Part shown: positions 37,321-49,973 of the stretch, piece after piece
How the letters are laid out: each line of letters starts with the position of its first letter
Position numbering within the stretch: position 1 is the first letter of the stretch
Origin: Talpa occidentalis
Taxonomy: Eukaryota > Chordata > Mammalia > Eulipotyphla > Talpidae
Direction: 5' to 3'
DNA: 64,000 bases
Assembly: GCF_014898055.3 (NCBI RefSeq)
Contig: NW_023601433.1
Coordinates: 47,859,876 to 47,923,875, forward strand
Program-made: the position numbers and the translations under genes
The notes under the pieces: model-generated
Databases searched by the model: none
What the model was told of the DNA's origin: nothing
The model's input: the letters and a program-made list of their open reading frames with translations, nothing else

Positions 37321-39188
37321 ACTAAGTTTATTTGAATCAGAACCCTATTATTTGGTGGCGATATAATGATTTTGTGTTGTTTCTCAAAAATAGCATTCCT
37401 AGCTTTGCGTATAACACAAATTCACTTTATGTTTGCCTCAAAAGTCCACTGGTAGGCGAATTTTGACAAGGATGTGTCATTTCTTGGTTTCCCCCAATGT
37501 GCTACAGAGACAATGCCCACTTTCTTGTGACTAGCCTGTATATTATGGCAATGCATTTTCACCATTACTGTGAAGTAAGTTATGAGGTGACTGTTATCTG
37601 GCATGCTACTGGGCAAGCTTCAGCCATGTGCAGAGCACACTTTGGGTCTGGGAGGACAGGTGGGAAGAGAGATCAGAGTCAGCCAAAGGAGACAGACTCA
37701 CAGGAAACCATGCCTGCAATCCTTCAAGCAGAAATTAAAAGGATAGCTAAGCAAAGGCAGTATAATTCAGGTGCCACAGAAAGGATTTCTTTAGACAGAT
37801 GGGCTTTGTTGCCAGATTTATGGAAATAAGTTTCATTTTAATGCGATGACTCAGATCTTCACTTTTAGTTCCATCTAGAGCCTTCGAGACAATGTTCAGA
37901 AAAAGGAAATGCTCAGCCCTTTAACAAATAATATGTTTGATTTGTGCATGTTTTTGTGTATCAGTTAACAATGAGGAATGAAGTACATCTTGAATGACTC
38001 TGCCTCCAGTGCAATGAATGATGCCCAAGTAATCAGGAAAAATGATTGTCCCCTGTAAGTGATTTACATGAAAAATCATACAGAAGGTGTGAGATTACTT
38101 ACTAATTTATACATATGGATAAATAGGGAAAAAAGACTCTAGACTCTATTGGTACAAATAAAGTGGGTAAGTTTCTTTTATGAATAATAACTTGAATTAA
38201 TTTAACAAATAAAGGCATAGTATCATGCTTACGGCCACCATGTATTGTTTATGGATTATTTATTTCTAAAAAACTATTTTTTTCATTCTTATCAGTGCTC
38301 TTCAAATGAAAGGCTTCAGTAACATCTACAGATATTAAAATTGTGTTTTTCAGCTGTTTGCCAAGTTGAAACATTTTCTTTCTTGGCCTCTTATCATCTC
38401 GTGTGCAACTAACTTTGCTGTAGATATTTCTTGCCAATTTTATATTTTGACTCTAAAGAGGACTTTCCTGTAAATATGGGAGATTTTTGCTGAAGAAATT
38501 CTGTATTTAATGGTCTACTTTTTTTGAGTATAATAAGACTAAATTTTCATTGGAAAAAAAAAAAGAATAAGAATTTGGGCACTTCAAATCTCATCAACTT
38601 CATTTGATCCCAGATATTATCTCGGCTTATCTTGATAGGAAAATGCCAAAGGCTCAAGTGCAGTAAGACCCTGAGAGCATTTTCACTCATCAGGAGGCTG
38701 ATTAAGCTTATTATTTGCTGTCCAAAAAGCTTCAGGTGTTTATTGACCTAGACTAAACTTGAAAACAGCAAAGGGAAAAAAGGAATGTGTCCCTAATTGA
38801 AAGCCCCAAGGAAACTGGGTCAACAAGTAGAGATGTACACTTCTCAGTGCAAGTTGGGGAGTTGAGTTTTCCTGCCAAGAGTGTGTGGCCTGGGAAGGCT
38901 CATTTCCCATCATCTCTCGAGACCAGTGATACCCAACACCGCATTTACAGAAGCTCAGCTATGTTTTCACACCTGGTTAAGTGTCCATATTTCCTTGCAT
39001 CTAAATAAGAAGTTTTATGCGTATATTTTCAATCAAATATTTGAGCTCTCAGGAGAACCAGCCAGCAGTCTGGTTCTAGAGTTGCTCAGCACTGAAACTC
39101 AGGTTTATTCAGTACCCACAAAGGATCCTGATGCTTGCCAAGAAAAACAGCACAGCAGCTGCATCTTTGCTAGTGTCATGCAAGCCTT
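37321..39188. other. Unassigned sequence
   Basis: Open frames at 37,497-37,829 (110 codons) and 38,881-39,204 (107 codons) have no recognisable domain and no initiation, splice or codon signal that I trust. Confidence 0.35.
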
Positions 39189-39278
39189 AAAATATTATTT
39201 TTAAATCACCACTCATTTAAAATATTATTTTTAAATCACCACTTATATAAAATATTATTTTTAAATCACCACTTATGA
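39189..39278 (+). repeat. 30-bp tandem repeat, 3 copies
   Basis: Exact 30-bp period with units starting at 39,189, 39,219 and 39,249 ('aaaatattatttttaaatca...'). Copies differ at only a few positions near their ends. Confidence 0.95.
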
Positions 39279-42199
39279 AAGGACAGAACCTTTGGCCATA
39301 CTGGTGCTTTTAATGAGGTATAGTTAGTTATATACCTCTCCTCATGTGACTTTTTGTTCCATTGACTATGGTTTCTCCCAATTTAATAAACCTCCATTTT
39401 TAAAATATAAATCAATCACACTTTCCTGCAGGAAAGTTTTGTTGTGTTTACTAGAAAAATATGAATGAAAGAATTGAGAATCACTTCTGTGATAATTTAT
39501 GCAGTTATTTTTATTCACAACTGGGTATTGATGGTGGAAGTTATAATTAACTCAATTTTGCAATTGGGAAAGAAAAGCTATTTTATTTAAAGAGCTGAGA
39601 AAGATCATATCCTAAATGATCTGAGGTTGTTGTAAAATCCCATTGTTCAGTCTTTCTGATACCGTTTTTTTGGGAGAGGAAAGGTTGGAAATGCAACTGA
39701 GGGTGGGAGGACATTTTAAGAACATATGTATCTTCCCTTATTCTAAGACATACCAAATAAATCAAAATGTATTTTCTTTATTTTATTCCAGAGGGCAAGT
39801 TTTCTTATCATGTCTGTGATTTCAGTCCTTTTCAACTAAAGTAGGGGATGACATGTGGAATTTTAGCAGCCGAGGTAAACAATCTTCTATTAAACCCAAA
39901 TATTTTGTGGCACTGGTAAATCCCCTCAACTTACTGGGAGGTTTGCTAAGGGCCTGTGGGAATGGAGAGTTAAATCAACCAGGGATTTTAACTTGAGATT
40001 TTGCCAGTGTTTCCATCATATTAAATAATTACAGTTGAGGGGTTTTCAACCAACTGCAGCATTTTCACCTAAATTACTCCATTATTTAACCTTACTCACA
40101 CGCTGTAGGATTCACTGTAACTTTTACTGAGCTTGATCTGGTAGTATTGTCTCTTGGTAGAAAGGAAGCTGCCAGACTCTTTTACATATGTCACCTCTAG
40201 TGCTTCACTCCGTTGTTGTGATAGTATTGTACCCATGTTATTTTCTTACATTTTTGCCTCTGCATTTTTTTAACCCTAAAACTAAAAGCTGCTGCAGAAA
40301 ACAAGAGGTGTCAGTGCAGTCTTTTTAGAGAGCTAACATCTTTGTAGCAAACACATAAGTAAGTAGTTGGAGTAGTACAAATCTAGGCAAACAATCAGAA
40401 GCACAGAAATCTCACTTGCAGGCGGAATGCTAATTCTCTCTGCAGGATGGTTATGTAGTAGTTAGTGAGAAAGGTGGAATGAAACAGAATAGAAATTGAA
40501 ACATTCTTTAGAAATTTGAAATCCTGAAATTGAAACGATCTCAAAAATTAGAAATCCTGTATCCAAGTGTCTATTGGGAAATTTCCCATAATTCATATTC
40601 CAGGCACAGAAAGGATTTTGGCTTGTCCTGTTGAACAATTTCAAGTTAAAAAGGGAGGAGTCATCCATATTTTTATCCATTTGGACAATCCAGCACAGAT
40701 GTTAGGTCTCTATTAGTCTCCACTCAGCCTTGCTGTTGTACTTTTTCTGCAGCCTCGAGTCTTAGACCATCTGGGTTCTCAGCCCTCTGGTTCTGATATA
40801 CCAATTTTTCCTTCATTGCTTCTTTGTGAAATTGTTGGATACATTCTGAGAAGCATTATTTTTTTGATTCTTATTTCCTCTATTACTACACTCCCATACA
40901 AATCGTTTTTGCTGAGGAGCTCAGGACTACATATCACTAATAAAGAACTTAATTTGAAGTTCAATTTTGCCTTGTTGGGTCAGTGATCTGTGAGCCAAAT
41001 TATCAAGACCTGATGATGACCTGACAAAGAAAAAGTCAATCAGGGCAATTGGAAACAGAGAAGAAAATGTGGAAATACTAAGATGGGTCTGTGAGGGAAG
41101 GACTTGCAAAGAGCCAGGAGGTCAATAGGAGGTCAAAACATAGTTATGTGACCTATTAAAAAGTTACTGGAGGAAACTAGAAAGTTTTAGGAAAACCGCT
41201 AAAGAGGTGTAATTTAGTTGAGAGGGTAGAGAATTTTCCACTGTTAAACTCTTCACAGTCAGGCTGGTATATACAAAACATACCCGGTTTCTGACTTTAA
41301 TCAATAATGTGTCCTTACCTTAATGTTTTATATTCATAGTGACTAGAGAACATGAACAACAATTACTATATATTAGTAATATTAGCAAATAATACTATCG
41401 TGTATTAATACTAACAACAAAAAAAATGTGTAAGGTTATAGTGGACTGAACACATATGGTGCCCTTATTCCCTCTAAGAGGTTTCAAAACGAATAGTAAA
41501 TAATTTTTAAAAGGTTTAAGACCAAAAGACAAAGACTGAAAGAGGGCACAAAGGGACTGGAAGTATCAGTAAAGATGGAAAGCAAAGATGGAATTGGAAA
41601 GAGACTTATCTAAAATCTCTGTGCCCTCAAAGTGAAATGAAAATGAGGAGTACTTTTATTATTTTATAGAGCTAGGTCAGGCTTAAGAATTGGCAGGAAT
41701 AGTACTTCAGCAGGCTGGAAATTCTGCTTCTGGAGTAGCTAGAACCTCACCTCTCCTTTTGCTTACATTACTGATTGACTTTTTTTCCCACCTGAGGAGG
41801 AAACAATCAGAATTTCTGTAGAAACTGGAGCAAAGATTTCAGATTCTGGCATATCATGGCATCTAACAGCTAATGGCATGGTTTTGCAGTAGCAAAAGTA
41901 GGGATATTCAGTGAATATGTCTCTCTGAGAGATGTATTCCCCTACCTTCAGCTCCCTTCCTTTGTGAAGTCCATCACACCTTGGGAGTAATAGGAAATAG
42001 GAGGATTTTTCTCTGAAGAAATTGACTGGCTCAGTAAAAAAGACCTGTTACTCTTGATATTTGGGATGGTTCAGTGAAATGGCTGGGCCCTGTTTGACAT
42101 TCAAATGTAAAGCTCACAAGCCCAAAGAAGTAGCCCCTCAAACTTAACTATGAGTGGCAGCTAAGAATCACTAATTCCTTAGAAGAGGAGAGAGAAGGA
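39279..42199. other. Unassigned sequence, about 2.9 kb
   Basis: No gene or repeat family recognised. 'tttcctgcaggaaag' near 39,422 is a short palindrome. Frames stay below 75 codons. Confidence 0.4.
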
Positions 42200-42881
42200 C
42201 AAAACAAACTAAAAAGAAAGATTAAAAAAAAAAAAGAAAGTAATTGCAAATGTCAGCAGAAAAGGAAAATAAAACCAAAGCAAATGTTGCAATATTATCT
42301 GGAGATAATAAATATTATCTTAGCTAGATAAGGAAGACATTGCTTTTGTGAAACAACATTAGTATACAGTATTACAGTATGCAATAGGAAGAACTGTTGG
42401 AAATTAAGAACAGCAAATTTAAGTGTTTAATAGAAATATAAAAATATAAAGTTGAAAATTTGTTCAGAAAGTTGGAGAAAAGGAAAGATGACTTTTATCA
42501 CTATAAAAGGAGAAAAGGATAGGAGAATTAGAAGTTCAATCCAGTCAGTAAAATATCTAATCAATAAGAATTCCTCAAAGACAAAGAAAGGAAGGGAGAA
42601 AATGATCAAAATCAAGGCTTGTTATTATTTTTTTTAATTTGGGTAATATTTAATTTTCCATTCTATTTTACTAATCCTTTTCAAATATTCTATTGTAAAT
42701 ATACACAAATTTTATATTTTGGTAAAATTTATTAATTTCTTTGAAAATCTGAATCTCTGAGTAACCTGGTCCTCCTATATTCTCAGTCTAGATTTTTTGC
42801 ATTTATGAGTTCTGGATAGTTTTAACTGTGTGCCCTAGAAACTTCTGTAGATTAATAAAATAAAGAAAACAAAATACACCA

Positions 42882-42882
<1 letters not shown>

Positions 42883-42922
<40 letters not shown>
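42883..42922 (+). repeat. (AC)20 microsatellite
   Basis: Uninterrupted AC dinucleotides; likely polymorphic in length. Confidence 0.98.
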
Positions 42923-42924
<2 letters not shown>

Positions 42925-43068
42925 CTGAGTTTACAATTGCACCAGACTTCTTAGTAACAACAACGGAAGCTGGGAAAACAATATAACAATGCCTTTAATT
43001 CTAAAGGAATATTTTTCAATATGGAATTCTTTATGCCATCAAATTAGCAAATAAAAGCAAGGATTTTA

Positions 43069-44285
43069 TTTTTTTTAATTTTTTTTATATAAATGATTTA
43101 TTTAATAATCAAAAAATAAGCTTTTTAAAGTTTCAGAAGATACTACCAAAGTTTATGCTTTTAACTTTAGTTTTCCAAGTTTTTTTTTTCAAAACTTCTT
43201 CTCATGCCTGGTCAACGTTAGCATAACAGAAGAACTACAACTAAACACCTGAGGCTTTCAACTCTCTTGGAAAAAAAATTTTCCAAGGTGTTTTCTAAAT
43301 GGCGCAAGTTTTCAACCCACAATTCATTCCTAGTAAAGTGTCAGTGAAACTAAAATATGTATGAGGCTTATTTCTGAGTTCTAAGGCTGCCTGAACAATG
43401 TGAGTAGACAGTTATGGATTACCTGTCTAAACTGATTGACACTAATTTTATTTATTTATTTATTTTTATTTTTATTTTTTATTTATTTATTTATTTATTA
43501 TTTTTTTAATAATAAATTTTATTTTTATATTCCCCATACAATTGCAGCCCCCTCATTCTGACCCCAATCCCTCCCCTCCCAACCCCGCCCCCCTAAAAGT
43601 GTCTCTGGTTCGTAGTTTTTTGTTGATTTTGATTTTCACTTTCTTATAGTTATTCGTTTTCCTGGTCCCTTATTTAAGTTTTCTAGATTCCTGCTATGAG
43701 TGAGACCATCCGGTATTTTTCTTTTTCTTTTTGGCTTATTTCGCTGAGCATGATCCCTTCCAGTGCCATCCATGTTGCTGCAAATTGCATGTGTTTATCT
43801 TTTTTGAATGCTGAGTAATATTCCATGGTGTATATGTACCACATCTTCTTGATCCAGTCATCTATTTTTGGGCATTTGGGTTGTTTCCAAAGCTTAGCTA
43901 TTGTAAACAGTGCTGCTATAAACATAGGGGTGCAGGTGTTCTTTGGAATTGATGTTTCTGTGTCCTTTGGGTAAATACCTAGGAGTGGAATTGCTGGATC
44001 ATATGGAAGCTCTATGTTTAGTAGGTCCAGAAATCTCCACACAGCTCTCCACAGTGGTTGGACCAGTTTGCACTCCCACCAACAGTGCAGAAGAGTTCCT
44101 TTTTCTCCACACCCTCACCAACATTTGTTGTTGCTAGTTTTTTTAATATGTGCCATTCTCACTGGTGTAAGATGGTATCTCATGGTAGTTTTGATTTGCA
44201 TTTCCCTGATGACAAGTGATGTTGAACATTTTTTCATATGCCTGTTGGCCATTTGCATTTCCTCTTCAGAGAAGTTTCTTTTTAG
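43069..44285 (-). mobile_element. 5'-truncated L1 with probable 3' transduction
   Basis: The insertion is delimited by a perfect 16-bp target duplication, aaaagcaaggatttta, at 43,053-43,068 and 44,286-44,301. Read on the minus strand it holds: ORF2 C-terminal part (44,285-43,683), a 3' UTR with C/G-rich tract (to about 43,521), an A-rich tract (about 43,520-43,447), then about 360 bp of unique sequence (43,446-43,086), then a second A-rich tail next to the duplication. AATAAA (plus-strand tttatt at about 43,099-43,104) stands just before that final tail. This is the layout expected when L1 transcription reads through its own poly(A) site. Confidence 0.85.
43683..44285 (-). pseudogene. L1 ORF2 C-terminal fragment
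   Basis: About 200 codons of ORF2 protein C-terminus remain in one frame, broken by a single TGA at 44,117-44,115 (a probable CGA to TGA change). The last 119 codons (44,042-43,683) are open and carry typical L1 ORF2 strings such as [16 protein letters not shown] and YYSAFKKDK, ending at the natural stop TAG. The endonuclease and reverse transcriptase are absent because of 5' truncation, so it is inactive. The good preservation indicates a young insertion. Confidence 0.93.
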
Positions 44286-44560
44286 AAAAGCAAGGATTTT
44301 AAAAGACATACAAGGCCAAAAAAAAGTGACTTCCCATTCATCTTTTCTATTTAAACTACTGGAGATTGTTCTAGAAAAACAAAAGAATAAATAAAGAGAA
44401 AGATGGATCAGGAAACTGCATCTGATATAAAAGAAAGATAAAAGGAGTTCCCAGATTGATGGTGAAGTGAAGTCACAAAACTGTAGCTGTGTGTTGAGTA
44501 AAAATAGGACAGATTACAGCAACAGAGAAAGGAGTGCGGGAGAAATGAATCAATAAATAT

Positions 44561-45084
44561 TAGTGTCCTTGATGTATGTGGCCATGTTATAAGACTCCCA
44601 TCCTTATCTCTGACAAAGAATGATTTAGTGATGGGCATTGAAAACAAATCAAACCAACCAACCAAACTGAAGAATTATGAACTTAAAAATATTATATGAG
44701 GGAGGAATACTGTCATAGTTTACTCTGTGGTTTAGTTTAGGAATAATAATTTAATATAAATAATAGTAGTTATGGACGCTTGGTGGGGAACAGAAAGGTA
44801 TTGTGTGTGCGTGTTTATGTGTGTATTTGTATATTACATTAGAGAGCTTAATCCTCACTTGTTTTAGTAGCATATTGACATATCTGATCTGAATTTAATC
44901 AGTATGTGGGAGGAAAAAAGTAATTATCAAAAGGATCATCTAAAAAGCTGAAAGCCATTGTTACTTGGGAACAAAGCTAAAAGGGTAAAAAGAAGTGGGG
45001 GGGAAAGCTTACTATTCATGATAAACTCTGTAGCACCATTCTAGTTTTTCAATTAGGTACAAATAGTGATTTAATAAAAGCAGA
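44561..45084. other. Unassigned sequence
   Basis: A short GT-rich stretch lies at 44,800-44,832. Nothing else recognised. Confidence 0.4.
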
Positions 45085-45345
45085 ACTTCTAACACAGCAC
45101 TATGCAGTAGACATGCTTTTAAATAATTTAGCATGAATTTTTGCTTTTAATACTCACTATTAGGTAGGTACCTTTTTGCCTCACTGGAAGCTGTAAGGTA
45201 GATATTCTAAAACTTCAGAAGGAGAAGTTAGGAAACTTCGCAAGATCACACAGTTAGTAGGTGCTTCACATGGAATATGAACTCATGCTGTCAATTCCAC
45301 AGCATACAAATTTAATCACTAAAATATTCTACTTCTCAGGCCATA
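45085..45345 (-). repeat. MIR SINE relic, antisense
   Basis: Reversed MIR landmarks: 'ttaggaaacttcgcaagatcacacagttagtaggtg', then 'atgaactcatgctgtcaattcca' and 'aatttaatcacta'. Ancient and diverged. Confidence 0.75.
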
Positions 45346-48237
45346 TTTATGGAATGGTTAGGTAGCTTGAAATTGTACTTTATCATAGTACTTTAGTTGA
45401 TAAAACTATGATTTCAGTAAATGTAACAACAATGTTTAATCACAAGAGTTAAAGAGCTAAAGAACAGATTGGAATAGGATGTGAAAGGAACAGAAATAAG
45501 GTAAGTAAAAAGTATAAATCACTTTAGTTGAATGTTATTAGGTCATGCGGCCAGGAAGCTGGGGTCCCAAACCAGGTCTTACATTTCAAAATGAAGTGCA
45601 CATTCTACTTCACAGAATCACCCATCTGGAGACTGGGCATGATCATGGGTATGACCTGCCAAGCAAAACACTACAAAGAAGCTTTCTATGACTTTGTCAT
45701 CCTTACTGCTGGATACAGCTAGGAAAATCAATGTTACTTCTTTGAAATCAGTACCATGTGACTGCCATAGAAATCATTCCATGCTTTTCTGGATAATTTT
45801 GAGTAATGATGAATAAAGTCAATGTAAAATGCAAAGCTAGTACTATGTGGATATCGAGTACAGTGTCAGAAATACTACCTTGTTAATAAGCACTTCTCAG
45901 CATTTTGGCTTAGACCAAATGTAAAAACACTACCTCGTTATTAACATGAGCAAATACGTTATTTTGGGGGGGTGATCATTAATGAAGTTGAAATTTTTGA
46001 TGTTAATCAATTCACTTAACTTGATTGTGGAGCTAAAATAAGGGATATTATTCCCTTGATGTTGCAGAAAGTTTGTTTTTCAGGATAAGTTTGGGGGAAT
46101 GGGTCTTTCCTTTGATTTTCACAGGAAAAGTTAGCAAGGTCACACATCACCAAAGTATTGGAGACTGGGAGATTGCCAACTACCTTCCTTTGTTTGACTT
46201 TCCTAGCACCCTTGATTATCTGTTTAGGACCAGCCCTGATTTTTATATTGAATTTTCCAGGGCTAAAGCTTAAGGCATTACTCATATAAACTTTCACTCC
46301 TGGGTCCTGAGCATGTCTGGACATGCCCCCTCAATTTAGTGTCTTCTATTCTGCATTCTCAGCAGGATAGAAATTTAAACAGCAAGGATTATGTTGTAGA
46401 CATCAGATTATAAAACTTTATATACTGTTGGTGCCTTTGACTCTATAAAAATTGGTTTTCATGTCCCACTTGGATTTGGCACCAGACTAGGAAGGGCTGA
46501 ACTCTTGCCCTGGGGAGCCCTCTTGACTTCTCAACCACAAACTCATGTTCACTGAAATCTTAGAAGAGGTAACAAGTAGTCTGGTTTAGATACCTGCCAA
46601 TGTTTTCCTCAAGAAAACCTTTAACCACTTTCATAACTCACTTTTAAAACTACCCAGTCCTTGCAAGTCAATGAGACTAAACAGTGTCAGCTGCTGGCTT
46701 AGAGTTGTTTCTCTGATGGCTATATTAATATTTCTGTGTTTTCACCTCCTTCCCCGGAAGGCATCAGCTTGCATGAATGGAGCTATTAGTTCCACCCAAG
46801 ATTTTAGTCTGAGGCAAGCCAGAGACAGATGATGTGGAAGACAGCTGTTTCTGAATCCAGATTCACAAGCCTGAGAGTGTATCAACACCCAAGGAAAGAC
46901 ATATTATTCTCTCTCACTTATTTGTTCAGATTTTGGGTTCAGTTGACGTGTGAGACACTGACAAGCTACCTGCCCATGGATAATAGATACTCTTGCTTCC
47001 TTCTCACCCATGTATTTCTCTCCTTTTGTTTTTTTGCTACTTTTTTTCTTTCTCTGTCTTGTGAAGAATAACTCAAAACTGTGATGCTTTTTGAGTTAGA
47101 GTTTCTACTTTTTTAGAGAGCTCAGTTATGTGCTTATCTTTTTTGATTTGCATTTTAAATTGCTTTACTTTAAATTTGTATCTTGGCCTCATTCAATAAA
47201 TTAAGCTATGGTATTAGAATAGTAACTTATTTCATTTTTAAGGGTATATCCCCTTCAGAACAAGAATCTAATGCAGAGACAGTTCTACATATTGCTTAGG
47301 ATCACTTGTTGTGTTAAAGCTTTCTTTCACCAAAATTAACTTATAGATTTCAGTAATGAACTTTATTAGATATTTATAGCCCCTGAATACTCTTTCCAAT
47401 ATATTGACATAACATTAAGAGAAAATTCTTCTGAGGAGACTGAGACTCCACAATTGACTGTCTTTTGATTTGGGATTCAAATAGTTGCTTTGGATTAGAT
47501 TCAAAATAGAAAACAAAGTTTTGGGTAAGTCATTCTTTGATAACTTTCCTCTTCCTCTTGGCTCCCTAACTCACCCTGAAGAAATGTATGGGTCTTACCA
47601 AAAACAGAAATAACAAAGCAGAGCTAGGAGAAACTGGAGAATGGAGTGACCTGTTGGCCAATGTTTATAGTTAATCTTGAGATACTCCACACTAGGTGAG
47701 TCTTTTAATCAAAGTTCTGTTTAAAAACCTGTTGGATGAAGGAGGCCTTTATGTCACTCATAGTACAGTTTATTTTATATGTGGTTACTCATAAAAATAA
47801 TAACCTGTGTTATCAGGGGTTCATTTTCTTAATAGTGCAAGTGTGTTCCTTAAACAAGGCTTGGAGAGAAATTTGTGGTTTTCAGAGATTCACCTCTTGA
47901 TCTCTTACCACTACCTGTTTTTATTAAATCTTCCACTGACATCTGTTACTGACTTCCAGTTTCATTAGTCAGCTAGCATGATGCATCTTTGGGGAGAGGT
48001 GAGTCTACTACAACATGAAGATCAAATATTCTACCTCTCCTCTCATACACAGCAACTCTTCAATGTTACATCCTCTAGGATACTTGTGACATTACAACTT
48101 TGTAATGGAGCCAGCGAGAAGATTTGTAACTTGAGATTATGTTCATTTGATAGAAAAGACTGTATGTTTGTCATCATATGGTGCGTTTAAGGGGCATGGA
48201 CCTAGCACCATTGTCAGAGGGTGAAGCCTCAAACAAA
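45346..48237. other. Unassigned sequence, about 2.9 kb
   Basis: No gene or repeat family recognised. Frames of 64-102 codons (for example 46,016-46,324 minus) show no domain. Confidence 0.4.
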
Positions 48238-48254
48238 CTACAGTATTTATTTAT

Positions 48255-48526
48255 TTATTATTATTATTATTTTTAAAGATTTATTTATTTATTTATACAA
48301 GCACTGGGTACAGTCAGAAGTGTGGGAGGGTGAGAGAATTCACCAGAGCGGGGAACAGAGCAGGCAGACTGACGAAATACACTGCTGAGGGGAGCAGTGG
48401 GCAAGGCAGGAGAGGTCTGCGCACCTTGTGGGATCCTCGCTGGTGGCCGGGGATCGACCCAGCACTGCAGAGACTGCGGGCAGCTTCGCAGCTCAGCGCT
48501 CAACCGCTGCACCACTAGGGGAGGCC
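48255..48526 (-). mobile_element. tRNA-derived SINE, subfamily B
   Basis: (TTA)n/T tail, 'tacaagcactgggtacagtcag', body and reversed head 'ccgctgcaccactaggggaggcc'. Perfect 17-bp target duplication ctacagtatttatttat at 48,238-48,254 and 48,527-48,543. Confidence 0.95.
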
Positions 48527-48543
48527 CTACAGTATTTATTTAT

Positions 48544-48934
48544 AAGTGAGGTCATAGGAAAAGGATATCTACGGTGGCTTTAGGTAGAGAAGCAACGGAG
48601 CAGGGCAGCTTCGGAGAGATACAGTGGAAAGGATTTAGGGCTACATCACTTTCTCCTCTGGTGAGGTTGTGTACATTACTGTTTATGAATGTGAAAAAGT
48701 GGTGTTGATCATAAATAAATTACCCATCATTTCTGTTCCCCAGTGGAGGATCAGGTAGGGTACAGAGGAAAGGGAAAGGCAGAAGGGAAAATAAACAATG
48801 CAACAAAGAGTGGGACTGGTTTTTGACTCCCAAAAATTCCAGGAAAGCATGATTTTGGTATTACTCCCCGATACCCTTTCAATTTATTACCACAGCCCTC
48901 AGCATCCCCTTCTGTTCCTTTCTGCAACCTCCCG
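48544..48934. other. Unassigned sequence
   Basis: No gene or repeat recognised. Confidence 0.4.
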
Positions 48935-49480
48935 TTCATCCAAATTTTTTGTCCTTGGCATGAAATCCAAACTCCTTAACATTATGCTCAATGTCCTACA
49001 TGATTTGGCTGCTTCTAATCTCCAGTTTTATCTGCTTAGTAATCCCCATTCCTCTAAGTGCCAGTCCCACACAATTACTTTTCAGCAATCTTCCAAGGTT
49101 CTCCCATCACCTCTGTGCTCCTATACATTCTTCATTTTTTTCCCTCTCCCAGAGCCAAGGTTTCAGTCACTGCTTCAATTTCACCTGGGGAAACTTGTGA
49201 ACATACAGTCATCTCTTAGAGATTCTGATTCAAAATATCGTAAGAGAGATCCTGGAATATGCAATTTCAAAGTCTCCCCTGGAAATTCTGAAGGGCAGTG
49301 AGTTTGGAAAACATGAGTAGATATCAATTCTATGAGAATCTTCCCTGCTCTACCATTTCAACTCTAAGTTATTACCCTACAAAATGGACTTCTGTGTCTT
49401 TAATTGTATAATAAATGTCTTCTCCACAGAGCTCTATCTGGCATAGAAGTGGTTCACAAAGTATTTGTTGAATTGAAACT
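48935..49480 (+). mobile_element. L2 (LINE-2) 3' region
   Basis: 'gaaatccaaactccttaaca', 'caatgtcctacatgatttggc', 'caatttcacctggggaaactt', and a tail with 'ctatctggcatagaagtggttcac...tatttgttgaattga' follow L2 order. A MER5-like segment (49,190-49,316) interrupts it. The 167-codon open frame at 48,798-49,301 is a translation of this repeat, not a gene. Confidence 0.75.
49190..49316 (+). mobile_element. MER5-type hAT fragment
   Basis: 'agagattctgattcaaaata', 'cctggaatatgcaatttc' and 'agtttggaaaacatga' resemble the right half of a MER5A-like element. Short and diverged. Confidence 0.5.
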
Positions 49481-49839
49481 GGAGAACTTTTTCTGTTTTC
49501 CTCTTTGGCTCTTGCTAAAACAAAGCAAATTTCTTTTTGTTTGATTTTTGTTTATTTTTAGAGAAATGGAACTTAAAATAAATAAGCTTCTAGAAAATTA
49601 TAAATGTAACAAAAATGAAATTTCTTACAAAGGCTGGTAATTAGTCCTTGGTTGGTGTTTAAGTGTGAATGAACCCAGGCCCACACTTACTTAATATAGT
49701 CTTTTTTTAGTAAAGACTTACTTTAGTGCTATCCCTGCTATATATTTTATGTCTTTTATATCATGATGAAGGAGTAATTTTTTTTCCTCAGGAAGTCACA
49801 TGCTTGTTTCTTTGTCTCCCCCTTTATCTCGCCCCCTCA

Positions 49840-49876
49840 ATCTCTCTCTCTCTCTCTCTCACTGTGTCTCTCTCTA

Positions 49877-49969
<93 letters not shown>
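49840..49969 (+). repeat. Compound microsatellite (CT)n-(CA)n-(CT)n
   Basis: CT run, a short break with TGT/CTAT, about 48 bp of pure CA, then about 44 bp of pure CT. The associated Ser/Leu/His-rich frames are artefacts. Confidence 0.98.

Positions 49970-49973
<4 letters not shown>

Larger units (their letters stand above)
42200..44560 (+). mobile_element. Old L1 (L1M-type) ORF1 relic, split by a younger L1
   Basis: 42,420-42,610 resembles an ORF1 coiled coil region ('ggagaaaaggataggagaattagaag', 'ccagtcagtaaaatatc'). 42,925-43,052 continuing at 44,302 resembles the ORF1 C-terminal domain and downstream sequence ('acttcttagtaacaacaacgg', 'ctactggagattgttctag', 'tgatggtgaagtgaagtc'). A (CA)n run and the antisense L1 lie within it. 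Strongly diverged. Confidence 0.55.

Noticed and set aside
39189..39278. CRISPR-like regular array
   Set aside because: The units are directly adjacent without unique spacers and lie in mammalian DNA, so this is a simple tandem repeat.
42883..42922. Z-DNA-forming regulatory element in the (AC)20 run
   Set aside because: AC runs can form Z-DNA, but nothing nearby suggests a promoter, so it is listed only as a microsatellite.
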